From contig NZ_CP065383.1 in NCBI RefSeq assembly GCF_015775515.1, positions 1,116,001 to 1,180,000 on the forward strand: DNA of 64,000 nucleotides, in the 5' to 3' direction. The position numbers and the translations under genes are program-made. Below the pieces are notes generated by a model, which was not told the origin of the DNA, did not search any database, and worked only from the letters and a program-made list of their open reading frames with translations. This DNA is from Atribacter laminatus. Its GTDB lineage: Bacteria; Atribacterota; Atribacteria; Atribacterales; Atribacteraceae. The stretch's first letter is position 1. Every line of letters starts with the position of its first letter. Of the stretch, positions 46,827-56,853 are shown in pieces.

Positions 46827-49800
46827 CCGTTAAATACATTGAAAGAATAATTTCTCGTTTTCCGATAACAGAAGAATTTTGTTCAGCATAATGACTTTGT
46901 AATAAACGTTCTGGAATGATAGTTTGGAGAACAGCTAACACTTTGTAAGGATTCATCAATTCATTGTTTAGTTTTTCTAAAGATTTTAAGGTTTTTTTGA
47001 TCGTTTGTTTGGGTAATCCCCCTTCCTCAAGCTGAATCATAACATTTTTGAGATATAACTCTTGAATATCGGTTAATTTTTGTGAATTCTTTAAAGTTAA
47101 TTTGAGGATGCGCAATAAATCACTGGAACTATCGCGACCTCTTCGTTTTTGGGAATTTATTATTTCTTCAGTTGTTGCAAATATAAAAGCCTCTTTGTTT
47201 TTATCTAAGAGATCATAAAACTGTTCTGAAAGATTTTTCTTTTTTTCTTCTGGCTTACTTTCAAGTAATTGAGCTGCGGTCATAAAATCCAATTCTTCAG
47301 TTTTATCATTAATAGAGCTTATAAAGAATTTTTGTAGTTTTCCTCGACGGAAATAGGTGAGAAGTGAATTAGCATGCGAAAATTTTTGTTTGGCAGTTCT
47401 TGCTTTTTTAGGAAGCTGTTTTATTTTTTCAAATAGATCGGGATTATTTTCACGGATATCACGGATAATCTGGAGATATTTCAAATCACTTTCTTCTTCA
47501 TCCTCACCTTCAATTGTTTTCTTTGATATTAAGCGGTCAAAAAGCTCATGTGATCCAATTGGTTCACCTTCGGTTAATAGTTCGGCATCTCCACCAAGTA
47601 AGGTTAAAAATGAATTTATTTTCCCTTCAGCCGCTTCTCTTAATTTTATCTGATCATTTGATTGTTTGGTTGGAAAGAAATTAAAGGTGTAGATTGTATC
47701 GTGGGGTGTATCAACACGATTAATTCGTCCCACCCGTTGCATCATCCGGGTTGGATTCCAAGGAATATCATAGTTAATTACTACATTTGCGCGGTGTAGG
47801 TTAACTCCTTCGGAAAGCACTTCAGTGGATATAAGTATACGGAAATCATTTTTTTTGTAGCGAGCCCGAGCATCAAAATTTTCAATAACTTTGTCGCGAA
47901 TAGACTCACCTGAATCACCAGTGTAAAGAAGGACCTTATTGGCATATTCTTGGTTTAAATGAGTATAAAGATAATGGGCAGTTTCTTTGGATTCAGTAAA
48001 AATAATAAGATGATTCTTTTTTAGAACTTCATTGTTTGATAATTCAGTTTTGAATTTTTGCAACTTTGGATCACGGGTAATATTTTGCCATAATTTCTCT
48101 ATTTCCAAGAGAATCTCAAAATCACTTTGCAAATCATTTTTGAATTCTTCTCGAAAATCTTCGCTTTTATATTTATCAGCCTTTCCTTCATCTATTAATT
48201 GTTGGATGGCTGCGTCATCATCGTTTTCAAGGAGATCAAAAATTTTATTGATATGTTTTTTGCTAATATACACAGAGCCATTTTCATATTCTTTAATATA
48301 CATTCTATAAGATTGAATAAATCTTTGTATTGATTTCCGGAAAGCAAAAAAACTACTTTCTAATCTTTTAACCAACAAAATTTTCATAAAACGTCCCATG
48401 TTAATTTGCGACTGAGCTTCAAGTTGGTCAATTTTACCTTTAAAGTATAGTAAGGGTGTATATCGTGAATATCGAAAATGATTGGTAATCAATTCGATCG
48501 TTTTATTAAAAATTTCATCTTCTTTATCATTAAGTTCATAAAATAAGGGTTCTGGTTTTTTGACTTCAGGAAATTTAAGACCTCGTTCTTGGATGTCCTT
48601 TTTAAAATACTTTTCAATTTCGGTTCTCGTGCGCCGAACCATTAGATATTTCAAAACCTTTTCTCGAATTTCTCGAGCATTTGATTTGACTATTTTAATA
48701 AATTCTTCATAATTGCCTTTTCGGTCTAAACCTTTCAGTTTTTTATCCAACTGTTGAAAGAAAGATTCTAGATCAGGTAGATTGGGTATTGTACTTTTTT
48801 TAGCTTTCTGAAAGAGTTTTAGTAAACTAAGAATGTCTTTTGGAGAATTATTGTATGGAGTAGCAGTAACGAGAATAACTCTTTTCCCCCGGCAGATTTC
48901 TGCTAATTTCTCGTAAGAAATGGTACTCTCAGTTCGGAATCGATGAGCCTCGTCTATTATTATATTGGAATATTTTTCCAGATTTCTGCTTAAAAGGTCA
49001 TCTAATTTTCCAATTGATTCATAATCTGCATGGACCCGAAAGTCAGAGAAAACATTTTTCCAAGAACCAGGATTAGATTCATTCAGCAATACAGGTGGAG
49101 CAATGACCAGAGATCGTCCATCCAACTGACCAGCCAGCATGGCAGATATATAGGTTTTTCCTAAACCAACAACATCGGAAATAAAAACTCCACCGTATTC
49201 AAGAAGAATTTTTTTAGCATTTAATACTGCTTGTTCCTGATACTCAAGCTTTATAAAATTCTCCGGTAAATAGTGAATAAAAATATCATCAGTTTGACTC
49301 AACTCATCTTTAAAATATTCATATAGAAATTTTAAATATAATTCATAAGGGGTTATATTTTGAGTTAACCAGGTTTTTTCTTGAATTGTCTGAGTATATT
49401 TTTCACTTACATCTACTGCTTCAGCCCATAATTCTTCAAATTTAGCTTTAGCAAAATCGTAATCACTTCTATTTTTGAGTTCCACATTAAATTCTAAATT
49501 ATCGATTAACCCAGCTTGAGTAAAATTACTTGAACCGGTAATAACTCGTCCAGTATCTCTATCGCCTTCTTTAAAAGTCATAATATATAATTTGGCATGA
49601 ATATTCTTTGATGGATAGGCTCTAAGCGCTAATTTGCCGCTTTTAATCCACTCAATAAATTTATTGGTTCCCTCTTCAACGAGATGAGTGTCTTCTGATT
49701 CTTCCATTTCACATTGTGCTAATTTTTCTATTTTCTTTTTAGTTTCAGCATGAGAAAAATCTAGGACTTGCTGTTCGGTTTTATTCGCTGTTTCTACCAT

Positions 49801-50007
49801 ATCAAGGGTTTCTTGGCAGGTATTAATGCCTATGAGAATTCGTATTTTTTTTGTTGAATCAAGAGAAGGATAGATTGCGTGAAAACCACTTGAATAGAAA
49901 TAACCAACCAGACAGTCAAAAAAATCTGTGCTTTTAATAAGAACTTTAAATCTCTCTTTTAAGTTTTGATTTGCTTCATTGGTAATAAAAGATAAATCAG
50001 TATTCAT
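46819..50007 (-). CDS. PLD-nuclease/SNF2-like helicase fusion of a restriction-type defence locus
   Basis: 1062 residues. Residues 20-170 carry one phospholipase-D-type motif: 'HAKLYIMTFKEGDRDTG' (His137, Lys139) and 'GSSNFTQAGL' (158-167), as in PLD nucleases that work as dimers. A superfamily-2 helicase follows: Walker A 'GLGKTYIS' (281-288), DEAH (352-355), 'VTATPYNN', and the C-terminal 'STEVLSEGVNLHRANVVINYD' and 'QRVGRINRVDTPHD' (arginine finger). A helical tail of 250 residues remains unassigned. Fused or adjacent PLD plus helicase with a methylase is the layout of NgoAVII/CglI-type and related ATP-dependent restriction systems. The gene is intact and first in the operon; the methylase behind it is destroyed. 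Confidence 0.88.
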   Translation of the reverse strand: MNTDLSFITNEANQNLKERFKVLIKSTDFFDCLVGYFYSSGFHAIYPSLDSTKKIRILIGINTCQETLDMVETANKTEQQVLDFSHAETKKKIEKLAQCEMEESEDTHLVEEGTNKFIEWIKSGKLALRAYPSKNIHAKLYIMTFKEGDRDTGRVITGSSNFTQAGLIDNLEFNVELKNRSDYDFAKAKFEELWAEAVDVSEKYTQTIQEKTWLTQNITPYELYLKFLYEYFKDELSQTDDIFIHYLPENFIKLEYQEQAVLNAKKILLEYGGVFISDVVGLGKTYISAMLAGQLDGRSLVIAPPVLLNESNPGSWKNVFSDFRVHADYESIGKLDDLLSRNLEKYSNIIIDEAHRFRTESTISYEKLAEICRGKRVILVTATPYNNSPKDILSLLKLFQKAKKSTIPNLPDLESFFQQLDKKLKGLDRKGNYEEFIKIVKSNAREIREKVLKYLMVRRTRTEIEKYFKKDIQERGLKFPEVKKPEPLFYELNDKEDEIFNKTIELITNHFRYSRYTPLLYFKGKIDQLEAQSQINMGRFMKILLVKRLESSFFAFRKSIQRFIQSYRMYIKEYENGSVYISKKHINKIFDLLENDDDAAIQQLIDEGKADKYKSEDFREEFKNDLQSDFEILLEIEKLWQNITRDPKLQKFKTELSNNEVLKKNHLIIFTESKETAHYLYTHLNQEYANKVLLYTGDSGESIRDKVIENFDARARYKKNDFRILISTEVLSEGVNLHRANVVINYDIPWNPTRMMQRVGRINRVDTPHDTIYTFNFFPTKQSNDQIKLREAAEGKINSFLTLLGGDAELLTEGEPIGSHELFDRLISKKTIEGEDEEESDLKYLQIIRDIRENNPDLFEKIKQLPKKARTAKQKFSHANSLLTYFRRGKLQKFFISSINDKTEELDFMTAAQLLESKPEEKKKNLSEQFYDLLDKNKEAFIFATTEEIINSQKRRGRDSSSDLLRILKLTLKNSQKLTDIQELYLKNVMIQLEEGGLPKQTIKKTLKSLEKLNNELMNPYKVLAVLQTIIPERLLQSHYAEQNSSVIGKREIILSMYLTGD

Positions 50008-51193
50008 TTAACCCTTATTCATACTATAGAAAGATGTTTTTCGATTTTTAACATAGGTTTAAGTATAAGATTATATTACTAAATTTTAACAAACTTTGAA
50101 AGATAAAAGTATTTAATTTTGGATTTATGAAAAATTCTTTACATTATTTATTTTTTACTTAGTTTTATTTGAAGAAGCCTGGATTGGGAAAGTGGTAAAG
50201 ATTTAAGATGAGATCCTCACGGCTTCGAAAACCGAAGCCTCAGGATGACACCTTCATTGTCTGATGAGTGCAAAAATTTGGGGTCAGGTCTTGATTCTTG
50301 AATTTATAATAAAGGCTGTGGTTTAGAGGAATTAAGAATAAAGCTTAAAGATGAGATCCTCACGCCCTCAAAAAGCGAGGGCTCAGGATGACTGATTAAA
50401 GGCACACCCCCCTAACCCCCCTCAATGGGGGAATTTATAAGATGGTGTTTTCAGGATAGAGTATTACTTAAAAAAACCTCACGATCTATTTTTTATTAAC
50501 CTTTTCTAAAAAAGAGATGGGCGCTGTTAAAAGTAAAAAAAGAAATCATGAGGAATGTTTTAAATCACTCTTAATGAAAATTTTTTAAACCTAATTTTAT
50601 TAAGCTACATTTAGCTTCCATTATTTCTTTAATTACTCTCAGCACAACTCAGGGATCAGGCCTTGATTCTTGAATTTATAAAAAAGGCTGTGGTTTAGAG
50701 AAATTAAGAGTAAAGCTAAAAGATGAGATCCTCACGCCCTTAGGTACTGAGGGTGCGAGGGTGTGCGATGGGGAGAAAAAAGAAAAAACAAAAGGGCTCA
50801 GGATGATGGCTTTATTAAATCTCTTGTAGGGGCTTGATTTAACGTGCCCGCTGTTTTTCAAATCCGGTTCAATATTAGATTATTTTTGACCGTTTACAGT
50901 ATTACCTAGATAAGAATCAACCTCCCCTCTTTAATAAGAAGGGTAAGAGGGGTTTTTTTATTCTGCTCACGATTCACTGCTCACAACTCGCTGTTTTTGG
51001 GAATGAGATTGCCACGTCGTCTAACCATAAGATGGTTAGTCTCCTTGCAATAACGGATTTAAATTCCTTCTCCCTTGATGGGAGAAGGTCAGGATGAGGG
51101 TGAAAGTTCAGATTGAGATCCAGGTTAGGTGTTTTTTAATTAAGCCTGGATGAGGTGCTCAGGTTCCCCCCTCACCTTAATCCTCTCCCACCA
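50008..51193. repeat. Repeat-rich spacer, hairpins C, repeat B and direct CCCTC-type repeats
   Basis: No supported gene. Hairpin C copies at 50207-50249, 50350-50392 and 50722-50807 (GATGAGATCCTCAC...CAGGATGA), repeat B reversed at 50279-50304 and 50652-50678, G/C-rich stretches (CACCCCCCTAACCCCCCTC, 50405-50423) and the CCTTCTCCC-TTGATGGGAGAAGG palindrome at 51068-51090. Confidence 0.75.
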
Positions 51194-51440
51194 GGGGCGA
51201 GGAAAGAAAAGAAAAAGATGAGATCCTCAGGGTCAAAGAATAGGGTCGTTCTTCAAGATTTTATTTGATTCAATTCGGTATATAGCCGATTTAATGTAAA
51301 AAAGGGTATACTATTTTCACGCTTAGCATGAACAGGGAAATAGCTCCTCGATAATCTTATTTCTTACATCTCACACTTATAGCAATAAAATAGGAGGGTT
51401 AGCATGAAATATAATATTTTGGAATCAGTTCTTGTTTCTT
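51194..51440 (+). repeat. Duplicate of the lipoprotein gene's upstream region with an aborted start
   Basis: 51194-51410 matches 56649-56860 (about 210 bp), including TATAGCCGATTTAA, the -10-like TATACTATTT and the ribosome-binding site GGAGGGTTAGCATGAAAT. Behind the ATG (51404) the frame ends after a few codons in a degenerate repeat B, so only the control region of the lipoprotein gene was copied, or its body was lost. Confidence 0.75.
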
Positions 51441-51572
51441 GAATTGTAGTAAAAATTATAGGCTTGGTTTGAGGAAAGCGATCTTGATACTCCTGATTCA
51501 TCCCAAGAGTTTCCTCTTAAAATTGTATAATAGACTCCTTCGTGAACGGTTAATGAAAATTCAGTCTGACCA

Positions 51573-53693
51573 TCAAGGCTTTAAAATTTGACCAACTACA
51601 TCAATTGGGAGGTCATTAATTGGATTGCCATTGGGATTAAAGAGGTTATGTTCCTCGATAGTTAAACCGATAGTAGTACCGTCTTTAACTGCCGCATGCA
51701 GATTTCGTGGTTTCACCGAGTCCCCTATATTCACTACATCAATCCCGGCTGCTTTAATTTGTTGATATAAGTCGATATTAGGCTTGGTCCAGCAAGTAAC
51801 CACATGATCATAAGGTATATTTACCTGGTTAGAACTTTTATCGGCTAAAAAAAGTTCGTTTTCCTTTATTTCATTGATTTTGCTGTTGGTATAGATTTTC
51901 ACCGGATATTTGAAAGGTTTCGAAGTTAAGGCTTCAGCATCAGTTTGTTGAAATCTCTTGAAAAGAACATATTTATGAATAACTTCAATTTTTGAGCCGA
52001 ATTCTTTCTGATCGGTTATGATAGTCACTTCTTTCCCAATGGAAGCTAAATAAGCAGCGGTATCGGCTGCAGCATAATGGTCACCCCATATGATAATCTT
52101 GGTGCCCTTCAATGGTAGGGATTTGCGATCTTGAGGATGAAATTCACAAGCTACTTTCGGACAGGTCATCACTTTCTCAAAAGGGATGACAACCTCTTTT
52201 AAACCATGAACTTCTGGTACATATGATTGTGCTCCAGTGGCATTAATGACCAGATCAAAGGAACTGAGCTCTTCAATGCTAGGCGATGTTCTGAGTTGAA
52301 CTTCAATGCCCAAAACAGCAATCTGGTACCTGATCCAATCGGCATACCATTTCATCTTTTCTTTTCCATTGACCAGACAACAGCCAAGAATCGCTCCACC
52401 AAGTTCTCCGCTTTTTTCAAAGAGAGTCACGAAATGACCTCGTTCGTGCGCAACTCGGGCGGCTTCTAAACCAGCTGGTCCTCCACCAACAACGGCAATA
52501 TGGACAGGAGCAGTGGTTTTTTTCTTTATTTCAAGATGTTGATTATTACAGGAAGGATTGATGGCACAAGTCACTTCTTTTTTGGCTAAAATTGAATCCG
52601 ACCAACAGCCAGTCAAACAGGATATGCACCGACGAATGGCTCGGGTTTTCCCATATTTCGCTTTGAGCGGCCAATAGGGATCAGCTAATAACTGACGAGA
52701 AAGGCCGATCAGGTCAGTTTTTCCTTCAGCTAATATTTGCTCGCAGTATTCTGGATTTCGAAGAGAATGACTGTTAATAACCGGAATTTTGACCTGCTTT
52801 TTAATGGCTTCTGAAGCATATATTGTCCAACCTTCAGGATAGTACATCGGATCAAAACCAGCTCCTGGTCTTTCCTGGATACTTTGGCTCAAATCGAGTG
52901 CAGCTGCTCCGGCGTTTTCAAATTCCTTCGCAACTTTAACCGATTCAATGAGGTCTCGACCTCCTGGAACCCATTCGTCAACCGAGTAACGAATAAGAAC
53001 TGGGAAGTTTTTCCCGCATTTCTTTTGAATTGAATCCACAATAGCTAATGGCAAGCGGAGACGATTTTCAAAACTTCCTCCAAAACGGTCATTTCGTTTA
53101 TTGAAATAAGGGCTTAAGAATTGTGATAAAAGGTAACCATGCGCGGCATGGAGCTCTACCGCATCAAATCCGGCTTGCATTACTCTCCAGGCTGCTTCGG
53201 AAAAAAGACCTACCAGGCCTATCACTTCGTCGGTTGATAATGCCTGAACTGTTTTGTTAATCGCAATGGCATCTGCATTAAAAAATGTTGGATTTTGTGA
53301 CCAGGGAATCAGGCCTTCACAATTATTGGAGGCAATATTATCCTGTTTTGACAGTGAAACCTGTCTCCCCGGATGCTGAAGCTGAACAGCACATTTTGCC
53401 CCGTAACGGTGCATTGATTCCGCCAACCATGCCAACCCAGGTATATAATGGTCCTCGTCTACAACCATATTGGATCCCGTTGAACGACAGCTTTTTTCAT
53501 CAACAGAAGTTCCTCCTACCACGATAAAACCGGTACCGCCTTTTGCTATTGTCGAATAATGATTAATATTTTTTTCACTCACCGAACCGTCGATATGGGA
53601 TGAACTGGTTATGGTGGGAACGTGACAAATCCGGTTGGGAACCAAAATTTCGCCGATCAAGATGGGTTCAAAAAGGCAATGGAACTTTTCCAT
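51573..53693 (-). CDS. NADH:flavin oxidoreductase, FadH/old yellow enzyme type, copy 2
   Basis: 706 residues, the same domain order and Cys ligands (356, 359, 363, 376) as copy 1; the two differ at about 18 positions by eye, mostly in the N-terminal barrel (for example Val121 to Ala, Asp124 to Asn, Gly229 to Asn, Glu244 to Gly). Catalytic and cofactor residues are unchanged, so both could be active. Duplication covers about 2.3 kb, from roughly 51527 to 53802, where an IS interrupts the upstream repeat A. Substrate unknown. Confidence 0.88.
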   Translation of the reverse strand: MEKFHCLFEPILIGEILVPNRICHVPTITSSSHIDGSVSEKNINHYSTIAKGGTGFIVVGGTSVDEKSCRSTGSNMVVDEDHYIPGLAWLAESMHRYGAKCAVQLQHPGRQVSLSKQDNIASNNCEGLIPWSQNPTFFNADAIAINKTVQALSTDEVIGLVGLFSEAAWRVMQAGFDAVELHAAHGYLLSQFLSPYFNKRNDRFGGSFENRLRLPLAIVDSIQKKCGKNFPVLIRYSVDEWVPGGRDLIESVKVAKEFENAGAAALDLSQSIQERPGAGFDPMYYPEGWTIYASEAIKKQVKIPVINSHSLRNPEYCEQILAEGKTDLIGLSRQLLADPYWPLKAKYGKTRAIRRCISCLTGCWSDSILAKKEVTCAINPSCNNQHLEIKKKTTAPVHIAVVGGGPAGLEAARVAHERGHFVTLFEKSGELGGAILGCCLVNGKEKMKWYADWIRYQIAVLGIEVQLRTSPSIEELSSFDLVINATGAQSYVPEVHGLKEVVIPFEKVMTCPKVACEFHPQDRKSLPLKGTKIIIWGDHYAAADTAAYLASIGKEVTIITDQKEFGSKIEVIHKYVLFKRFQQTDAEALTSKPFKYPVKIYTNSKINEIKENELFLADKSSNQVNIPYDHVVTCWTKPNIDLYQQIKAAGIDVVNIGDSVKPRNLHAAVKDGTTIGLTIEEHNLFNPNGNPINDLPIDVVGQILKP

Positions 53694-53802
53694 AATGAAA
53701 GTCCTCCCTAAAGTAGGTACCCCCCCAAGTCTGTTAAGATAAAGATATCGATTTATATAATTTTCATTATTGTGGGGGACTTTCGGTAAAAACTCAAGGC
53801 CT

Positions 53803-55207
53803 CGAATTGAATCACTTAAAATCTTGATGAACTCCTATCGTTGCCTCACCTAAAAATCTTGATATAAACTATTCTACCTCCAGGTGATTTTTTTAAAACA
53901 GGAGGTAACAAAATGGAGCTCACCATGAATACCAGAAGGGAAATCATTAAGAAAATGGCACCCGAGTATCAAAAAGCCACTAAGAAAGAAAAAAGAAAAA
54001 TCTTAAATGAACTCGTCCATCTCACTGGATACACCCGAACGTATGCCTCCTGGCTCCTTTCTCATCATGGACGGAAAGTCTATCTCACCGGACAAGACGG
54101 CAAAAAATATCGAATCATTGGGTCCATCACCAAGGTAAAAAGGAACCGAAAAAAAATCTATGATGAGGAAGTCCTTTCTTCTTTAAAAAAGATCTGGCTC
54201 ATCTTTGACTGTCCCTGTGGGAAAAGACTCGCTCCCTCACTTCCTTGGATGATCGAAAAACTGGAAAAGCATGAGGAACTGGTTCTCTCCCAAGAGGCGA
54301 GAAGGAAGCTCCTGGCCATATCTACAGCCACCATTGATCGGCTTCTCCAAAAGGAAAAACGAAAGTTCACCCCCATCTCCCGGTCCTACACCAAACCCGG
54401 GACTCTCCTTAAACACCAGATTCCAGTTCGTACCTTTGCCGATTGGGATGAGAAAAGACCAGGATTCTGTGAAATTGATCTGGTTGCCCACGATGGTGGA
54501 AACCCCAGTGGGGATTTCTGCCAAACTCTTGATGTGACCGATGTCTTGACAGGCTGGACCGAAACTCAAGCGGTCAAAAACAAAGCTCAGAAATGGGTCT
54601 TTGAAGCCTTAGCACAGATCCGAGCACGGCTTCCCTTTCCTCTTTTAGGAATCGATTCCGACAATGGAGGAGAATTCATCAATAACCAACTCATTCGGTA
54701 CTGTCAAAAAGAACAGATCACCTTCACCCGGTCTCGACCTTCTAAAAAGAATGATAACTGTTATGTCGAACAAAAGAACTGGACTGTGGTGAGAAAAACG
54801 GTTGGCTATTGTCGCTATGAGACCGAAGACGAACTCCTCCTTCTCAACCAACTCTATTCCCTTCTTCGTCTCTATACTAACTTCTTCCAACCGGTTACCA
54901 AACTGGTTTTCAAAGAGCGAGTGAATAGTAAAGTCAAGAAACACTATGATGAAGCCAAAACTCCACTGATGCGAGTTCTTGACGCCTCATCGATTGATAA
55001 CTCCCTCAAGCAATCCTTAAAAGACCAATATGAAGAACTCAATCCAGCCGAACTCAAACGACAGATTGTCAAAATACAAAACCAATTGATCGAGATGGTG
55101 ACCTTGAAAAATGATTCAATTCCTTACCCCAAGGAGGTGAATTTGGTATAGAATTTTAAATGAGGCATCGAATCCATTTCATCAAGATTTTTAGGTGAGG
55201 CATCACT
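53803..55207 (+). mobile_element. Intact DDE-type insertion sequence with double-box ends
   Basis: 1405 bp flanked by a 5-bp target duplication GGCCT (53798-53802 and 55208-55212). Each end carries two copies of an about 20-bp box (CACCTAAAAATCTTGAT and variants); a 22-bp perfect inverted repeat TGCCTCACCTAAAAATCTTG-AT joins left inner to right outer box. It inserted into the repeat A upstream of reductase copy 2, so it arrived after that duplication or on this copy only. A truncated relative lies at 25510-25982. Confidence 0.88.
53913..55151 (+). CDS. Integrase-core (rve) DDE transposase
   Basis: 412 residues. N-terminal helical DNA-binding part ('NELVHLTGYTRTYASWLLS', residues 29-47), then the RNase-H-like core: 'GFCEIDLVAHDGG' (first Asp), 'LLGIDSDNGGEFINN' (second Asp) and 'NCYVEQKNWTVVRKTVGY' (Glu), i.e. 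a D-D-E triad. Family probably ISNCY or IS481-like; not resolved. ATG follows GGAGGTAAC. Intact and likely active. Confidence 0.88.
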   Translation: MELTMNTRREIIKKMAPEYQKATKKEKRKILNELVHLTGYTRTYASWLLSHHGRKVYLTGQDGKKYRIIGSITKVKRNRKKIYDEEVLSSLKKIWLIFDCPCGKRLAPSLPWMIEKLEKHEELVLSQEARRKLLAISTATIDRLLQKEKRKFTPISRSYTKPGTLLKHQIPVRTFADWDEKRPGFCEIDLVAHDGGNPSGDFCQTLDVTDVLTGWTETQAVKNKAQKWVFEALAQIRARLPFPLLGIDSDNGGEFINNQLIRYCQKEQITFTRSRPSKKNDNCYVEQKNWTVVRKTVGYCRYETEDELLLLNQLYSLLRLYTNFFQPVTKLVFKERVNSKVKKHYDEAKTPLMRVLDASSIDNSLKQSLKDQYEELNPAELKRQIVKIQNQLIEMVTLKNDSIPYPKEVNLV

Positions 55208-55212
55208 GGCCT

Positions 55213-55374
55213 GATTCTTTAAAATGAGATAAAAAAAACCAAGGCGGAATTTCAAGAGCCCGAGTGAACCCAGTTACCTGGATAACCAACCCCGCTATCC
55301 ACTTCCCCGTCTCAAATAGCATATCATATTTTTAACGGGGGTGTCTTGTTATCCTCTTTAAATTGTATAATAGA
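55213..55374 (-). repeat. Repeat A, copy 6 (beyond the IS)
   Basis: Same arrangement as upstream of reductase copy 1 (CCTGATTCTTTAAAATGAGAT, CAAGAGCCCGAGTGAACCCA, GGATAACC, CCCCGTCTCAAATAGCAT), ending ATAATAGACCCCC. It was separated from the reductase gene by the IS. No gene is seen from 55375 to 55705. Confidence 0.7.
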
Positions 55375-55705
55375 CCCCCAAGAATTCCCTCACGGCAGAC
55401 GAAATACTTCGAGGGTTTGAAGATATTAGTATATTTTTAATTATAGCTATTGCGGTGTAAAAATATTGTAATAAAATAGAATCATACTACTCTACTATTT
55501 CTCCAAAACTCATAAAATTATTGTTATTATTGCTTTAAGAAAATTATTAAAGAACTCACTGCCAATCAATTACAAACCAATCGAATTAATGAATTTAAAA
55601 ATGTCTCTTTATTGTTTTAGGTAAAAGATTGATTGAAAAATCCAACGAATTACACAGAGCTGAAGTCCATATCTATCAATAAGCCATGAAAGGGGGTGAT
55701 TTCAA

Positions 55706-55993
55706 ATGGCAAAATATCTAATTATTCATGCATTGCCAGCTCCGGTACCAATGGCTCAAGCCGAAGCAGTTGCTAAAACAGCAAAGTCTCATTCGAGCGC
55801 AGATGCCTACTGGGTTAGCAGCTGGGTTCAACTGGATGATAAGGGTGATGTGGCAAAAATCTTGTGTGAATGGGATGCAAAAGATGCTGCTGTACTTAAG
55901 AATTTGTTAGAAGCAATGAAAAATGCGTTCCCTAATTTTCCTGTCGATGGACCCTACCCGATGAAGAAGGTGGATGGAGAGTCTTACCGATAG
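55706..55993 (+). CDS. Small alpha/beta protein, tentatively DUF4242/DUF3303-like
   Basis: 95 residues: 'YLIIHALPAPVPMAQAEAVAK', then 'YWVSSWVQLDDKGDVAKILCEWDAKD' (around residues 35-60) and 'LLEAMKNAFPNFPVDGPYPM'. The ferredoxin-like beta-alpha-beta pattern with 'CEWDA..A.' resembles small nickel-binding-like or monooxygenase-like domains, but I cannot name it firmly. Strong RBS AAAGGGGGTG. Stand-alone. Confidence 0.6.
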   Translation: MAKYLIIHALPAPVPMAQAEAVAKTAKSHSSADAYWVSSWVQLDDKGDVAKILCEWDAKDAAVLKNLLEAMKNAFPNFPVDGPYPMKKVDGESYR

Positions 55994-56127
55994 TATCGTC
56001 TAATATCCCCCCTCCCAATTTTTAACTTCAAGTGCGAATATTTCTATCTCTTATGATTGCGATGTCTGAAACCAACCTCTTCCTGAAAAGTGTCGAGATC
56101 GTCTAAACGTATCTGATTTATTGAAAT

Positions 56128-56262
56128 CATCCATCATTGTCATCTTTTGGAGTTTATTAAAAGGAATTTTTGGTTTAAAAATTCAAGTTTATATAACAGA
56201 TTTAATTTAGAATGCTCGAGTATAATTTGCCAAATGCTGGATATTTAAGCTGCCAAATAATC
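56128..56262 (+). mobile_element. 3' relic of the IS21-type element seen at 39095-39660
   Basis: ATCCATCATTGTCATCTT, AAATTCAAGTTT and TTTGCCAAATGCTGG...GCTGCCAAATA match 39538-39670 with many changes and indels. No coding capacity left. Confidence 0.65.
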
Positions 56263-56269
56263 TAATTAT

Positions 56270-56296
56270 TCAAGAATCAAGACCTAGCCCCCACAG
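56270..56296 (-). repeat. Repeat B at the 3' end of the DUF1659 gene
   Basis: Plus-strand AATTCAAGAATCAAGACC TAGCCCCC, 20 bp past the stop codon and in the same relative orientation as the copies behind RelE, MazF, DUF3226 and HEPN. Confidence 0.8.
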
Positions 56297-56315
56297 TTTA
56301 TAAAAAGTTACCTCC

Positions 56316-56540
56316 TTATTCGGTGAGCAGTTTTCCTTCATTGAGGAAAACATCATAGACCGATTTATCCGATAAGTCAGTTAAAGCCACTGCCACATCC
56401 CAGACATCCTGATCAGGAGCTGCTGGTTTGACGTTCCCCCAGGACACCGATGAAGTTTTCATCCTTCCGGTGTCGGGATCCAATCCTTCTTCAAATCGAA
56501 TCCGGAGCCGATTGGTTTGCTCAACTGCAGTAACCGCCAT
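56316..56540 (-). CDS. DUF1659 protein
   Basis: 74 residues: 'MAVTAVEQTNRLRIRFEEGLD' and 'FSNVKP'-like 'WGNVKPAAPDQDVWDVAVALTDL' match the DUF1659 family of short Bacillota-type proteins, usually paired with a DUF2922 protein. No such partner is seen nearby. RBS AGGAGGTTTAGGT lies just ahead of the ATG. Function unknown. Confidence 0.8.
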   Translation of the reverse strand: MAVTAVEQTNRLRIRFEEGLDPDTGRMKTSSVSWGNVKPAAPDQDVWDVAVALTDLSDKSVYDVFLNEGKLLTE

Positions 56541-56853
56541 ACCTAAACCTCCTTTTTATTTGAGTTCTTTTTACGAATCACGCGTGTTCTATCTATAGGG
56601 AGAAATGGGCGACGGGTAGTATTAGCAAAAAGCGCTGAGGGGGCGATGGGGCGAGGAAAGAAAAAGATGAGAGCCTCGCGGTCAAAGGAATGGGTCGTTC
56701 TTCAAAATTTTATTCGATTCGATTTGGTATATAGCCGATTTAACCTAAAAAAAGAGTATACTATTTCCACGCTTAGCATGAACAAGGAAACAGCACCTCG
56801 ATAGTCTTATTTCTTACATCTCACACTTATGGCAATAAAATTGGAGGGTTAAT

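Noticed and set aside
46819-50007. DISARM or BREX locus
   Set aside because: No drmA/drmB/drmC or brx/pgl genes nearby; only a two-gene arrangement is present.
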